Shown here one piece after another: positions 21,071 through 31,866 of a DNA stretch of 64,000 bases. Position 1 is the first letter of the stretch; the number at the start of each line of letters is the position of its first letter. The notes under the pieces are model-generated. The model had not been told where the DNA came from. It saw only the letters and a program-made list of their open reading frames with translations, and searched no databases. The DNA lies in NCBI RefSeq assembly GCF_027580225.2, contig NC_073356.2:62001-126000 (forward strand), in the 5' to 3' direction. Origin of the DNA: Misgurnus anguillicaudatus (Eukaryota > Chordata > Actinopteri > Cypriniformes > Cobitidae). The translations under genes and the position numbers were made by a program.

Positions 21071-21688
21071 TGTACCGACGTATCAGAAGTCTTGGGGAGT
21101 GACCCAGTTAGACGACGATGACTGGCTTGGAAGGAAAGATTTACATTACAACTTTCAAGACAGGAAGACAACAGCTTATTCAATTGAGCTCCTAACCGGT
21201 ACCTCTTTTAAAAAAACCTACCTAAATACAATTACAATTATTTTATTTAACATTGTTTCTTCATCAGGTCTTCTTATTTCTTTAATCATATGTATTGATT
21301 TATGCACAGACATTATGCTTAAAAGCAAAACATTCTGGCATACAAAATTCTAACTTATCTTTTTTACTGACTTCTTATTTCTTTAATCATGTGTATTGAT
21401 TTATTCACAGACATTATGCTTAAAAGCAAAACATTCTGGCATACAATTCTAACTTATCTTTTTACTATCTTCTGATTTCTTTAAACACACAGGAGAGGGG
21501 AGGCGTGAAACAACAGAGACTACACGACACCCGGACAAACATCACCTCCGGAGCAACCTCCGGAGCACAAACATCAATCACCACCATAATACCCCACTAC
21601 AGGAAGCAAAACAACTCACAAGGTGCAAGGTCGCAAATCAAGGCCACAAATCATAATTTTTGACACATGGTACATCATATTTTCTTCT
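21071..21688. repeat. Right outer terminal inverted repeat
   Basis: Reverse complement of about 6759-7400, with scattered substitutions but a perfect terminal 28 bp or more. Includes the duplicated AGCAAAACATTCTGGCATAC block. Confidence 0.88.
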
Positions 21689-21694
21689 CCTGTC

Positions 21695-22190
21695 GTGCAG
21701 TTCAGTGGCGGAGTGGCAATCGGGAGAGTCAGGACTTTTCCCGGTGGGCCGGTAGTGTTTTAAGGCTGCGAGGGCTGGTCTGATAATAGCCGTGCTTTCA
21801 GTCTTTAGTCATGCACTCCGGCCACACTAAAACCTATTTATCATATATTTAATATGCTTCAGCGCTCAAAATGTATCTGGCCGCACAGCTCTCTCTATCA
21901 AGCCCGTCTCCCCTGGAGTTCTATCAGCAAATTAAAAAATAAAGAAAGAGGCTACACAATAGCCAATCAGAAAATAGGACTGTTGTATCTGGGTAAGATT
22001 TAACGCAATAACCAATAAAAAAGCATAGCCACGCACACCCACAGAGGAATGGAGCTCCGAGCATCACTTTGAGCAGCACAGAGTAAGTCTGATCTCCTGT
22101 TTAAATGTTACAACAAATGCACAACTTTGATGCTGATTATCTGGGAAACATTCTCTAACAGCAGTCAAGTTGTCATTGTTTGTGTCAGTT
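21695..22190. other. Flank with a probable hAT terminal fragment
   Basis: 21705-21760 reads cagtggcggagtggcaatcg then cttttcccggtgggccgg, a type of hAT 5' end (CAGTGGCG) common in fish genomes. The partner end was not found. The remainder is unremarkable and noncoding. Confidence 0.35.
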
Positions 22191-23754
22191 TTTTTGTGAT
22201 CAAAACTTTTATTATTTTTCAAATATAACAAAATAATACAGACATACAAAATTAAATAGTCAAAATAATATAAAGGGAGGGGGGAGCAACAGACACAATA
22301 TTTCACAGTTTAAAGTCAGAGTGAAAAGTAAAAAATTTAAGAAATAAAACAAATAATGCACATAATTAAACATCTTGGTGATTACAGGACCATTACATTG
22401 TTTTCATATGATCCAATAGGAAGAGATACAGTTCCAGGAATTAATTGTAGAAGGTTTTGCCTTGTTACGCCGAGCAATTGTACATTCACTCGTTGCTATT
22501 TGGAGAAGATTCTGAACCCAAAATTTTTCTTTACACATGTAAGGGGTAAACCAGTTCTGTATTATAGTTTTTTTGGCAGAGGTAAAGCCAGCAAAAGCTT
22601 TTTTTAGCCAGAATCATCATTGAGAAGACACAGACCTGGGTTAGGAATAAGGTCAAATCCTAATAAAAGGGACAAAGTGGAGTTTACATAAGTCCATAGA
22701 CTGGAAACAACTGGACACTCCCAGAACATATGGAGACAAGTGCCTGCAACTGCAGTGCCACATATATGACAGTCATACGTCGGTTGTAGCTTCATTCTGT
22801 ACCTATTAAAGGGAGTGATATATGCTCTATGAATAGATTTGAAGTGAATGAGACGATGTGCTAGATTTTTAGATGTTAGACTAAGATTGGACCATACCCT
22901 CTCCCAGTCAACAGTAATATTATAGTTAGACAATTCACGATTCCAAATAGACTTAATAGAGAGAGGTTTTGCACAGTGATCATTGAGTTTATTATATATA
23001 ATCGATACGGATGGCGGACCAGAAGATGGGGCAATCAAGTTCCACATAGGATGAGGGGAAATGCTTGATCCCCATGGAACTCCATATGTTTTCACAGCGG
23101 ATCGTAGTTGAAAAAAAAACAAAGTATGAGGATGCTGGTAAACAGAACTTAGTTCTCAAGTCCTGAAGTGAACATAGGCCCTTGCTGTCATATAGATGCC
23201 CAATTGTGTTTATGCCGAGTGCAGACCATGAGGGTTGCACAAATGGACAGTTCCCCCGTAAAAAGTTAAAATTGTGCCATAAGGGTGTCTTGTCACAGAA
23301 TTTAATAGGTTTCCCTAGCAGACGTTTCGAACTCTTTTCCAGATCCTGATAGAATTTGCAACAATAGGACCAAACTTGTACTTATCTGCTTTTTTCCCTG
23401 TCCCAGTAAATAAAATATTCTCTAATCTATGTGGTTTAACTTCATCAGACTTAATTACTCTCCATGACACTTTGGATTGAGGATTTATCCAATTATGAAG
23501 AGCCCTGAGCTGGAACGACCAATAATATAGTTCAAAATTTGGAACCGCCAGTCCCCCTAAAAATATAGGATGTTGTAATGTGGCGAGTTTAATTCTAGGG
23601 TTTCTGCCATTCCAAATGAAACCAGATATTGTAGATTTGATCTGTTTAAAGTAATTTAAAGGGGGAGAAAGTGGCAACATAAAGAACAAGAAATTAAGTC
23701 GGTGTAGTAGATTCATTTTAACCGTAGAAATTCTACCTTGGAGAGAGATTTTAA

Positions 23755-26447
23755 GCCCCTGTTTACACTAGAGCACCTGCGCTCCAAAACGGCATTTTAA
23801 AATGAAAACGATCCTCGTTTACACTGGAATTTCAAAAAGAATCCTCATCCACACTATACACCACCATAAATGCATGAAATATGCCCAATCATGTAACTGG
23901 GCATGCGCATAAAAGTGTAAAATAACTTATTACTCTAATAATAGCTTACCTTTGCGTGTTTATGCAGCCTAGGGGTGTGCGATATTGACAAAAAGTCATA
24001 CCTGGGTCCTTTGCTGGCAACTATAACAGACACTATTTTTGAACCTATAAAAATGTGTTTGGGAAAGTCTTATACTGTTCTAGCTCCCCCCTACAACATA
24101 TTAATATGATTAATAGGTTAATTTTGATTTTATAACTAAACAGAAAGGTCTTTATGATTTAAAAAGAAAGCATTCAAGTGAACAGTACTAAACGAACTTG
24201 AAGCAAAAATAAATTTCAGCAAATGCAAACTTCAAAGAGGTGAAGTATTGCTTTAGCCTACAGAAATGCTTATTGCATTAATTTTTAAAAGTGTGCGAGG
24301 TCCGTGCACGTCCTCCGCCAGCAACACAGATATAGCTAAGCGCAAGCACCTAAACGAGCACTATACATCAATGACGTTGAGTTCATTGCCTCCACCAATT
24401 TATATCCACAAAACTTATCAACAGAACATCGACTAAAACCAAGAGACAAATTATCTGAAACGAAATCCATTCCAAAGCAGCAAACAAAACCTACACCAAA
24501 CCGGAAAACAATGTCCGACCCATCACAATTCTCCCTTCACATTGGCCTCCACAACGCCCATATGGCGTTTAAAATTACAGTCTATCTTTCGTAAGCTAAC
24601 TAAATTTAAACAAAACATAAACAAATTACAACAATACTCAAACCCAACAATAATCAAACATTACTATAAAAAATACATTATCTATAAGGATACATGTTAA
24701 AACAATCCGATATAGCGTTTATAATAGCTGGTTGGTAGATGTTTACTATTTTTGGCAAAACCTCCTTGGAAACCAACATTTATATGAATAAAATAATTTT
24801 TACTTTGAAAATGATGAGCTGTCACGTTAACATCCGCTCTTCGTTTACATAAGACCCCGTCTACGTTCATTTACACTCAGAGCAACGTCTGAGTTCTCAA
24901 ACTGAGGCTATGTTTACATTAATGCGTTTATCCTTTAAAACGTGTTACTTTTGCTACGTTTACGCCTTTCATCTACACTACATCACCGTTTTCGACCCTC
25001 ATAAACGGATTCGTTCGCAAACGCTGAAGACCCTGTTTTAGTTTGAGAACTCAGACATTGCTCTGAGGCTACGTTTACATGGAAACGATCTGAAAAGAAA
25101 CGCAAAAGTCGCGTGGCGTTAACACTTTTTATTCCGCGTTTATACAAGCATTTTGAGGGGGAAATCTGCATGCATATGGTGACGCAAAAGTGTGTGATAT
25201 ATTCGATGTAGTATGCACTCCAGGCGGCTAGGTGGCAATGTGAAGCACTGACACACAACAACACCAAGTCCATGTGCCTGCGTACAACCTTCTTCCTGGT
25301 TCTCCCAGGTCTCGTCCAAAGCCGTCTGGTTTGCCTCCGATGAATTGGCGCATCAACAGTTTCACTGAGGTAATTAATGCGCCTTCTCTCATCAGTAATA
25401 CTTGCTGTGAATAATTCGTACAACTGCTGGAAAGACTTGTATATTTATCAGAGCTGCTATGGCAACTTGAAGGTCCGACGTATGGAAATAATCTGACATG
25501 TTTGTTGTTATTTTCCTGAACTGGCGCATGCCTGTGACGTAAACACGTACGCGACGAGAGCCACCGTGAGCAGACTTTTGCGTTTTTACTCTTTAGACGA
25601 GAATGCGACGGTAGATAGTTTTTAAGATTTCCACTCTGAAGGTGGTTTCACTTTTTTGCGTTTTTAAGCCCCCAAAATGCCGTCGCCGTGTAAACGAAAG
25701 GCACATCCGATAAAATATTTTTACGTTTTCACCCTCGAGCGTACTCGTGTAAACAGGCCCTGAGTGTAAATGAACGTAGACGGAGTCTTATGTAAACGAA
25801 CAGCTGATGTTAACGTGACAGCGCATCATTTTCAAAGTAAAAATTATTTTATTCATGTAAATGTTGGTTTGCAACGGAGGCCCGCCAAAAATAGTAAACA
25901 TCTACCAACCAGCCACCACAAACGCCACATCGGATTGTTTCAACATCCCCACAGATAATGTCTGTTTAATATCAATGTTTGACCATTGTTGGGTTTGAGT
26001 ATTGTTGTAATGTGTTTATGTTTTGTTTAAATTTAGTTAGCTTACGAAAGATAGACTGTAATTTTAAACGCCATATAGGCGTTGTAAAGGCCAATATGAA
26101 GGGAGAATTGTAATGGGTCTGACATTATTTTCCAGTTTAATGTAAGTTTTGTTTGCTACTTTAAAATGAATTTCGTTTCAGATAATTTGTCTCTTAATTT
26201 TAATCGATGTTTTGTTGATAAGTTTTGTGAATATAAATTAATAAAAACAATAAACTCAACGTCATTAATATATAATGCTCGTTTAGGCGCTATTTCTGTG
26301 TTGCTAGCGGAGGACGTGCACGGACCTCGCACACTTTTAAAACGAATCCGTTTATGAGGGTTGAAAACGGTAAAGTGTAGATGAAAGGCGTAAATGTAGC
26401 AAAAGTAACGCGTTTTAAAGGATAAACGCATTAATGTAAACATAGCC
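23755..26447. mobile_element. Nested Harbinger-like foldback cluster inside L1 ORF2
   Basis: Flanked by TAA (23752-23754 and 26448-26450) within L1 coding sequence that resumes in frame. Ends GCCCCTGTTTACACTAG and the complement of TTAATGTAAACATAGCC share the TGTTTACA core. Inside, 24290-24893 is the inverted copy of about 25764-26340 (e.g. GTCCGTGCACGTCCTCCGCC against its complement near 26310). A second TIR starting GGCTATGTTTACATTAATGC at 24907 mirrors the right end for about 110 bp. The result is a stack of related GTTTACA-ended elements. No transposase. Confidence 0.75.
25067..25760. mobile_element. 0.69-kb nonautonomous element nested in the foldback loop
   Basis: Flanked by TGA at 25064-25066 and 25761-25763. 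Ends GGCTACGTTTACATGG and CTCGTGTAAACAGGCCC are inverted. The mirrored arm at 24875-24900 shows the empty site, confirming the insertion. The minus-strand ORF at 24983-25423 crosses its boundary and is not a gene. Confidence 0.8.
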
Positions 26448-28177
26448 TAAGAGCATTCCATCTTTGGATATCATTTTTAATCTTACTTAGCATATTATTG
26501 AAGTTATCTCTGGCTATCTTATGAATATTTTTATATATAGTTATACCCAGATATGTAAACGAATCCTTAATAGGAATAAATGGGGGGGTGGAAGAGACTA
26601 TTTTAAAATTATTAATTGGAAGTAGGGCAGATTTAGTCCAATTTATCTTATAGCTAAATACAGGATAATATCGTCAGCATATAATGAAATAATGTGATTG
26701 TGGTCATAAATTTTAATTGGTACTGCTTTGGATTTCCTAATAGCTTGTGCTAGTGGTTCAAGGGATAGACAAAACAATAAAAGAAAGAGTGGGCATCCCT
26801 GCCGTGTTCCTCGTTGTAGAGGGAAGGAGGGAGAGATAACGTTTCCTGTCAAAACTGAAGCAGCAGGTGAATTATAAAGAGTTTTGATCAGTGAAATAAA
26901 GTATTTGCCAAAGCCAAAACTTTGTAGAACAGCCCACATATAGTTCCATTCCAGCCTGTCAAAGGCTTTTTCTGCATCAAGTGAGAAAACTGCTCAAGGA
27001 TTGGTATGAGAATCTGCAAAGTCCAAATGTAGAAGTCGACGCATATTGTCTGCGGCATGACGTCCCCTGATAAAACCTGTTTGGTCCTCACTGATTAAGG
27101 AATGAATTACTTTGTCCATACGAGAAGCAGAAACTTTAGCATATATCTTCAGATCACAAGGGATAAGTGATATAGGTCTACAGCTGGAGCAATCTAAAGG
27201 GTCTTTATTTGTAAAATATCTGTAAAATTCTGCTTTTGCAATTTTTGTAGTGCTTCAATTTTGTTTTCTATCTGTGTAAGCTGATAAGTTTTAGCTTTGG
27301 CAAGAGGAAAATGAAATACAAAACCCCCGTATGGCACATTTAGTGGTTTCCCATTGAGAATCCACACCACATTGCATATTAATGTCAAGAAATTCCTTTA
27401 TGTGATCTTTCAATGAATTTATAAATGCCTGATTATTTAGCAGTGATGTGTTGAGGGGCCTTTGTCTTAATACCAGAAAGGTGAACTTTACATAAAACAG
27501 CTGAGTGATCTGAGAGTAAAATTGGTAATATAACTATGGAGGGATCGGATGTAACTAAGGTTGGGCTAAGAAATATATAGCCTATCCTAGAGAAAGTCTT
27601 GTGTCTATTTGAAAAGAAAGTGAAATCCTTAAGTGTAGGATTCTGAATTCGCCAAAGATCAATTATATTTAAGTCTCTAATGAATCTATTCAACAGTTTA
27701 GAAGATGAATTTGCCATTGTATCCGAGAGAAATTTGTTTAGCGTGGGATTTAAGACAGCATTAAAGTCACCTCCCACCACTAAAGGGCAGTCAATCTGTT
27801 CAAGTAGGATATTGAAAATATTTGCAAATAAATTTTTATCAGTCTCGTTTGGGCAATAAATGGAAACCAATGCTAATCTGTCATTGTGTATATTACAACG
27901 GATAAAAACAAATCTACCCTCGTTGTCATTCCCAATGTGTTCAATAGTTAAATTGAGTTTTCTGTTGACTAATATAAGTACCCCTTTAGTTTTATTAAGG
28001 GCGCAGGAGGAAGCAACCAATTTGTAATGTTTGTTTTGAAGCGCGTCACATCGCACTGTTTTAAATGTGTCTCCTGTATAAGGGCACCTGATACCGCATT
28101 GCGATGTAGATATTCAAGTACTTGACAGCGGAGTTTAGGCCATTCACATTTAGTGATAAGATATTTAAAGTCTCCAT

Positions 28178-28639
28178 TGTATATTTATAAAGCTGGAAAT
28201 GTACGTAGTTGGCAAGAAACTATTTTTATTTCCAAGTAACACAGGCATATTGACAGGTGTTCCAAGTGACAGTTTGTTTGAAAAAAATGTCCTTTTCACA
28301 GTATATAGACGAAATAAAGGCATTAGTGTCTGTTGCCAGGGGTGTAACCAAACATGTAAGAAACAAGAAAAAAATAAAATAATAACAGTTATAATAGTAA
28401 CTATATACAACAAACAGAGCAGACCGCACAGTAATACACATTTAAACATGTAGGTCTGCCGAAAAACAAAACAAATATTGAAGCGTGACCGGTCAACTTC
28501 AATGCAAGCCATAACCCCACGCAGGCCCACTGAGCCAAACATCTTTATCAATTATCAAACATACTCTTCAAAACCCCGATAATATCATCGGTCTTACCAG
28601 TCAATGGGTTATTGCGCGTAGGATCATTAAAGTGAGAGA
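28178..28639 (-). other. Spacer between L1 ORF1 and ORF2
   Basis: About 460 bp, AT-rich. The ORFs on both strands are short and hydrophobic, with no domain. In place it corresponds to an inter-ORF region of a LINE. Confidence 0.6.
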
Positions 28640-29675
28640 TTAATAAGTATCCATGTCTCCTTTATTACTGCTGTCTTTGCCTGGGCTATTTAGATCGCCA
28701 GCATCCCGGTCTTCGGGGTTCTTTTGCTGAGCCCCAGAGGTAACGTTAGAGGATGTCGATTCTGTGATTCCCATTGCTGCTGCATAAGTCTTTGTCTGTG
28801 GCAACTTTTTGGGGAGAGTCAAACATTAGCACTTCACCCTTGTGTTGTAGCTTGATCGTTGCTGGATAGATGAGAAAAGGCTGTAGACCCAGCGCTGTCA
28901 TTTTCTTCATGATAGGATTGAAGCTCTTTCTCTTTGCTGTTGTAATCGGACTAAAGTCAGGAAAAAAGAGTAAAGTGACATTGTCCTGTGAGAATTTTAC
29001 CGGGTGTGCCTGCCGAGCTCCCTTTAGGATCGCTGACCTATCCTGCCACCTCAGGAGACGGAAAATGAGAGTTTGCGGGCGCCCGGAGTTGTCTCCTTTT
29101 CCACCATACACTCGATGAGCTTGATCAATCTCAATATCTCGGCCCTTCAATGATGGGATCCATTTGGAGAGGTTAGCTCTTAGGAAACCAGCTGCATCAG
29201 AGCCCTCCACTCTTTCCGGTAGGCCTACCAGTCGAACATTGTTTCTCCTGCTTCTGTCCTCGATGTCCGTCATCTTATCCGTGAGTTGTTCTAGTTGCTT
29301 TTTCAAGTTTGTGACAGATCGTCTATCGTCACGTGCAGCCACCTGAATGGAGTCTACCTGATCCCGGGTCTGTTTTTTGGTGGTAATTAACTTTCCAAGT
29401 TCTTCTCTCATCACTTCGACAGATTTATTTGTCAGTTGTATCTCTGCATTTAGATCTCGTAATGCAGGGATTAAGATTGAATCTACCGCGTCTTTTACCG
29501 CCGTGGTCACAACTGAATCCAGTGTATGTTGTTGTTCCTCCAGCGCCTGCTTAATGCCATTAACAATGGCGGCCTCGATATCGTCCCTGGAAATGATAGA
29601 ATCTTTGATTTTTTTCTTGATTGGCGATTGCTCAATCTCTCGCTTTTGCATGTCCTTGACTGTTGAAGTATTCAT
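28640..29675 (-). pseudogene. L1 ORF1: RNA-binding coiled-coil protein
   Basis: Encodes the chaperone that coats LINE RNA. The N-terminal region is a predicted coiled coil (DDIEAAIVNGIKQALEEQQ, LKKQLEQLTDKMTDIEDRSR), followed at about residues 140-240 by the RRM-like Transposase_22 domain (RRNNVRLVGLPERVEGSDAA, RGRDIEIDQAHRV-type, IFRLLRWQDRSAIL). The long frame closes at 28746, but the expected C-terminal tail continues in another frame to 28640 (KLPQTKTYAAAMG), so one frameshift near 28800 truncates it. Confidence 0.85.
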
Positions 29676-29744
29676 GACGTGTTTGGTAAAGGTTAGTTCG
29701 AAATTTACTGACAGGATTAAAGTAAATTTGGCAAAGTGAGCAGA

Positions 29745-29926
29745 GCGAAAAACTATGCGTGCATTGCCGCCGAAGGGTCACGTGATCTGATCAGCATCAG
29801 TTTTTCACGAGTGAAGATTCTTTTTAAAATGCCAGTATAAACGAGAATCGTTTTCATTTTAAAATGCCGTTTCCATTTTAAAATGCCGCTCCAAAACGCA
29901 AATGCTCCAACGTAAACAGGGCCTCA
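29745..29926. mobile_element. Half of a GTTTACA-type MITE at the L1 5' edge
   Basis: Minus-strand reading starts GGCCCTGTTTACGTTGGAGC and continues with the word CATTTTAAAATG twice, closely resembling 23755-23830 (CATTTTAAAATGAAAACG). The partner end is not at the other side of the L1, so the MITE is truncated or the L1 5' end was joined to it. Confidence 0.65.
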
Positions 29927-30346
29927 GCTGCCGTAGTTGCAACTCTTGCATCATTAGAACAGGGTGTTCAACCATATCTGTTTAACTTCTTCCACCCTGA
30001 AGCTATTTTGGGGATTTTCGCCTGGATTTGGCCTAACCAATTTCAAAAAGCTTCCCATACCCACATGCAGAGGTTTACATACAAAAGTTTGGTATCATTT
30101 TACAGGAAACCCTTTGAAATTACATAAAACACTGTTGAAAGTGCTATATAAATATTAATTTTTTGTTTTGCACATATAATAAATGGCAAGGGATTATTCA
30201 TGCACACAACCAAAGAAAATGCTGTGAATGGACTCATTGTTTAGAGTAGGACCTAAGATAAAAGATGGTGTAGCATTTGTGGCTATCTGTGCTATCTGAG
30301 GCAGCTCACGCTCAAGTTTCACATAAATTTACAAAAGACCATTTTT
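29927..30346. other. Spacer, nothing recognised
   Basis: Unremarkable AT-rich sequence with no coding signal and no inverted ends that I can pair. Confidence 0.5.
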
Positions 30347-31464
30347 AGGGGTCAAGCCCAGAATGTGCGAAGACCCCTATTGTATCTGTTAGTTTTTTTA
30401 TTATTATAATTAGGGGTCAAGCCCTAAAGGGGCGAAGACCCCTATTGTATCCGTTAGTTTTCTTCTTATTATTAGTATTATTCCTCCGCCTTGGAGTCTC
30501 TATTTCAAACCCGCTAGCGCCACCAACAGTCCAAAGTTGCACTTACGTTTTTGCTTATAACTTCTGACCCATACGTCCTAGAAATTAAATGTTGTTTCCT
30601 CTGATTCCTTGGCTCAAGACGATTCGACTGGACCCTATGACGTCATTTTCCGTCATGAAAATTTTTCCACCATTTTAAATTATTCGTAAAACCTACTTTT
30701 GCGAACTCGTCCTAGAGCTTTTGCCCGATTTCCACGAAAATCGGTATGTAGCATTTACAGACACTCACGGCAAAAAGTTATGGAATACATGTTAATTCGT
30801 CAATCCGTTTCCGTAAACCGCGTCAACGAATTTTACGTAGAGAGCAACAAAACGGATTTGAGGCTGTATCTTCGCCAAACTTAAGCCTATTGACATGATA
30901 CTTGGTACTTGTGATGCCAGTCAGGAACTAAGGGTGCATGCAGAGTTTTGTCACAGCGCCACCTAGTGGTCAGACTTATGCTTTACACGCCTATAACTTT
31001 GGCTCCGGTTAACCCTGCGCAGCAAAACAGCACTTAAAAAACACGCGCGAATATCTCCGCGAGCGTTTTTCTGATCGACACGAAAACACCATAGGAAGAA
31101 ACTTACCTTACCTTCTGAACAAAAAGTTCTATTGGCGTTATGTTAACATTTTCATCAGAAATGGCCGAAAATTGCAAAAAACAACCTTCAAATTTTGTGT
31201 TTTTTACACATAAATGGTTGTAACTTCGTAACGAAAATATTTTTTTTACCAGATTTGATACGCAGATGTATGAGCACATTCTGAGGCCACACAAAAAAAT
31301 TGTATGCTTTCACCACTAGATGGCCTTATAATTGAACAAAACCTTTGCTACGCTGCTATGGGCTGCCATAGACGCAATGGCAGAAGAAGAAGAAGAAGTA
31401 AGAATAATAATAAGAAAACTAACAAATACAATAGGGGTCTTCGCCCCTTCGGGGCTTGACCCCT

Positions 31465-31866
31465 AAATATAGCTGCAAGCAACAATACCGGGGTCATGCC
31501 AAAAAGGGTGTAAAAAAGAATGTAAAATTGAGATTGGAGTAGATTGAAGAACCTAGGTAAACCTAATCATTTTTGATGAAAAAACAAAAAAGTTCTCAAC
31601 AAAAATAATCTAAGTTCTTGTCTACTGCAATCGTCCTTCTGTTAATGACAATCATGGAACATTAGAGCACTGAAGGACATGTGAGTGGTGTTTGCAGGGT
31701 CACATCATGTCACAACAAGTTTAATTAGTCAAAAGAGACCATCCCCGTGTCTCTACGATGTTCTGATGCAGAGATATAGCTTTTGCAAAAACGGTTGATA
31801 AGGTATTCTCAATGGTTGCTAGGGAGTGAATTGGCAACCACCAGTGATTATAGTCAAAGCCATAGT
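31465..31866 (-). repeat. Inverted fragment of an array unit
   Basis: Reverse complement of a unit's last ~400 bp (compare 33765-34165: shared ACAATCATGGAACATTAGAG, CAACCACCAGTGATTATAGT). At about 31866 the sequence switches abruptly to forward unit sequence (TAGTGGTCAGACTTATGC). This is a rearrangement junction within the array. Confidence 0.8.

Larger units (their letters stand above)
6759..21688. mobile_element. Giant palindromic (foldback) element, possibly Polinton/Maverick-related, unknown family
   Basis: The left end AGAAGAAAATATGATGTACC and the right end GGTACATCATATTTTCTTCT are perfect reverse complements, flanked by the 6-bp direct repeat CCTGTC (6753-6758 and 21689-21694). The arms are mirror images almost to the centre: left 6759-15249, right 15664-21688, with a unique centre of about 414 bp. 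Subtracting later insertions (7931-12455, 16793-18432, 18744-19425) gives about 8.1 kb. Each arm carries in order a subterminal duplicated ~100-bp block, ~170-bp tandem repeats, the six-exon gene A, and the 5' part of gene B. A 6-bp target duplication and AG...CT termini are features I associate with Polinton/Maverick integrases. However, no polymerase B, integrase, ATPase or protease is present, so this would be a nonautonomous or snap-back derivative. Structure is certain; the family link is inference. Confidence 0.9.
22604..28177 (-). pseudogene. L1 ORF2: endonuclease-reverse transcriptase, broken
   Basis: An ATG at 28177 starts METLNILSLNVNGLN, the usual N-terminus of the APE-type endonuclease. 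The main endonuclease block is 27433-28056 (LVSIYCPNE, VVGGDFNAVLNP, LLSDHSAVL). RT remains at 26643-26939, with QRGTRQGCPLFLLLF and YADDIIL. After the insertion the C-terminal part (22604-23716) has GFIWNGRNPRI, LPNFELYYW-like sequence (AVPNFELYYW) and the zinc motif C-x2-C...H-x4-C (HICGTAVAGTCLHMFWECP). Frameshifts lie near 28080, between 27433 and 26888, and between 23315 and 23122. Target-primed reverse transcription would have been its role. Confidence 0.88.
22190..29740 (-). mobile_element. Tx1/L1-type LINE, near full length, interrupted
   Basis: Reads on the minus strand: ORF1 (29675-28640), a spacer of about 460 bp, then ORF2 from 28177 to about 22604 with endonuclease, reverse transcriptase and C-terminal zinc segments, and a 3' region ending in a short A tract near 22190 (plus-strand ttttttt). 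ORF2 is split by the DNA-element cluster 23755-26447; the codons on its two sides join in frame when it is removed. Multiple frameshifts show it is inactive. Confidence 0.88.

Noticed and set aside
6759..21688. Autonomous Polinton/Maverick
   Set aside because: No polymerase B, integrase, packaging ATPase or protease of that group; the only integrase belongs to the inserted gypsy element.
24983..25423. 146-codon minus-strand ORF
   Set aside because: Runs across the edge of a nested Harbinger-like element, so it cannot be an ancestral gene.
22190..29926. One large transposon bounded by the two GTTTACA ends at 23755 and 29926
   Set aside because: The L1 C-terminal part lies outside 23755 and joins in frame with the part inside 26448, so the two ends belong to separate MITE copies.
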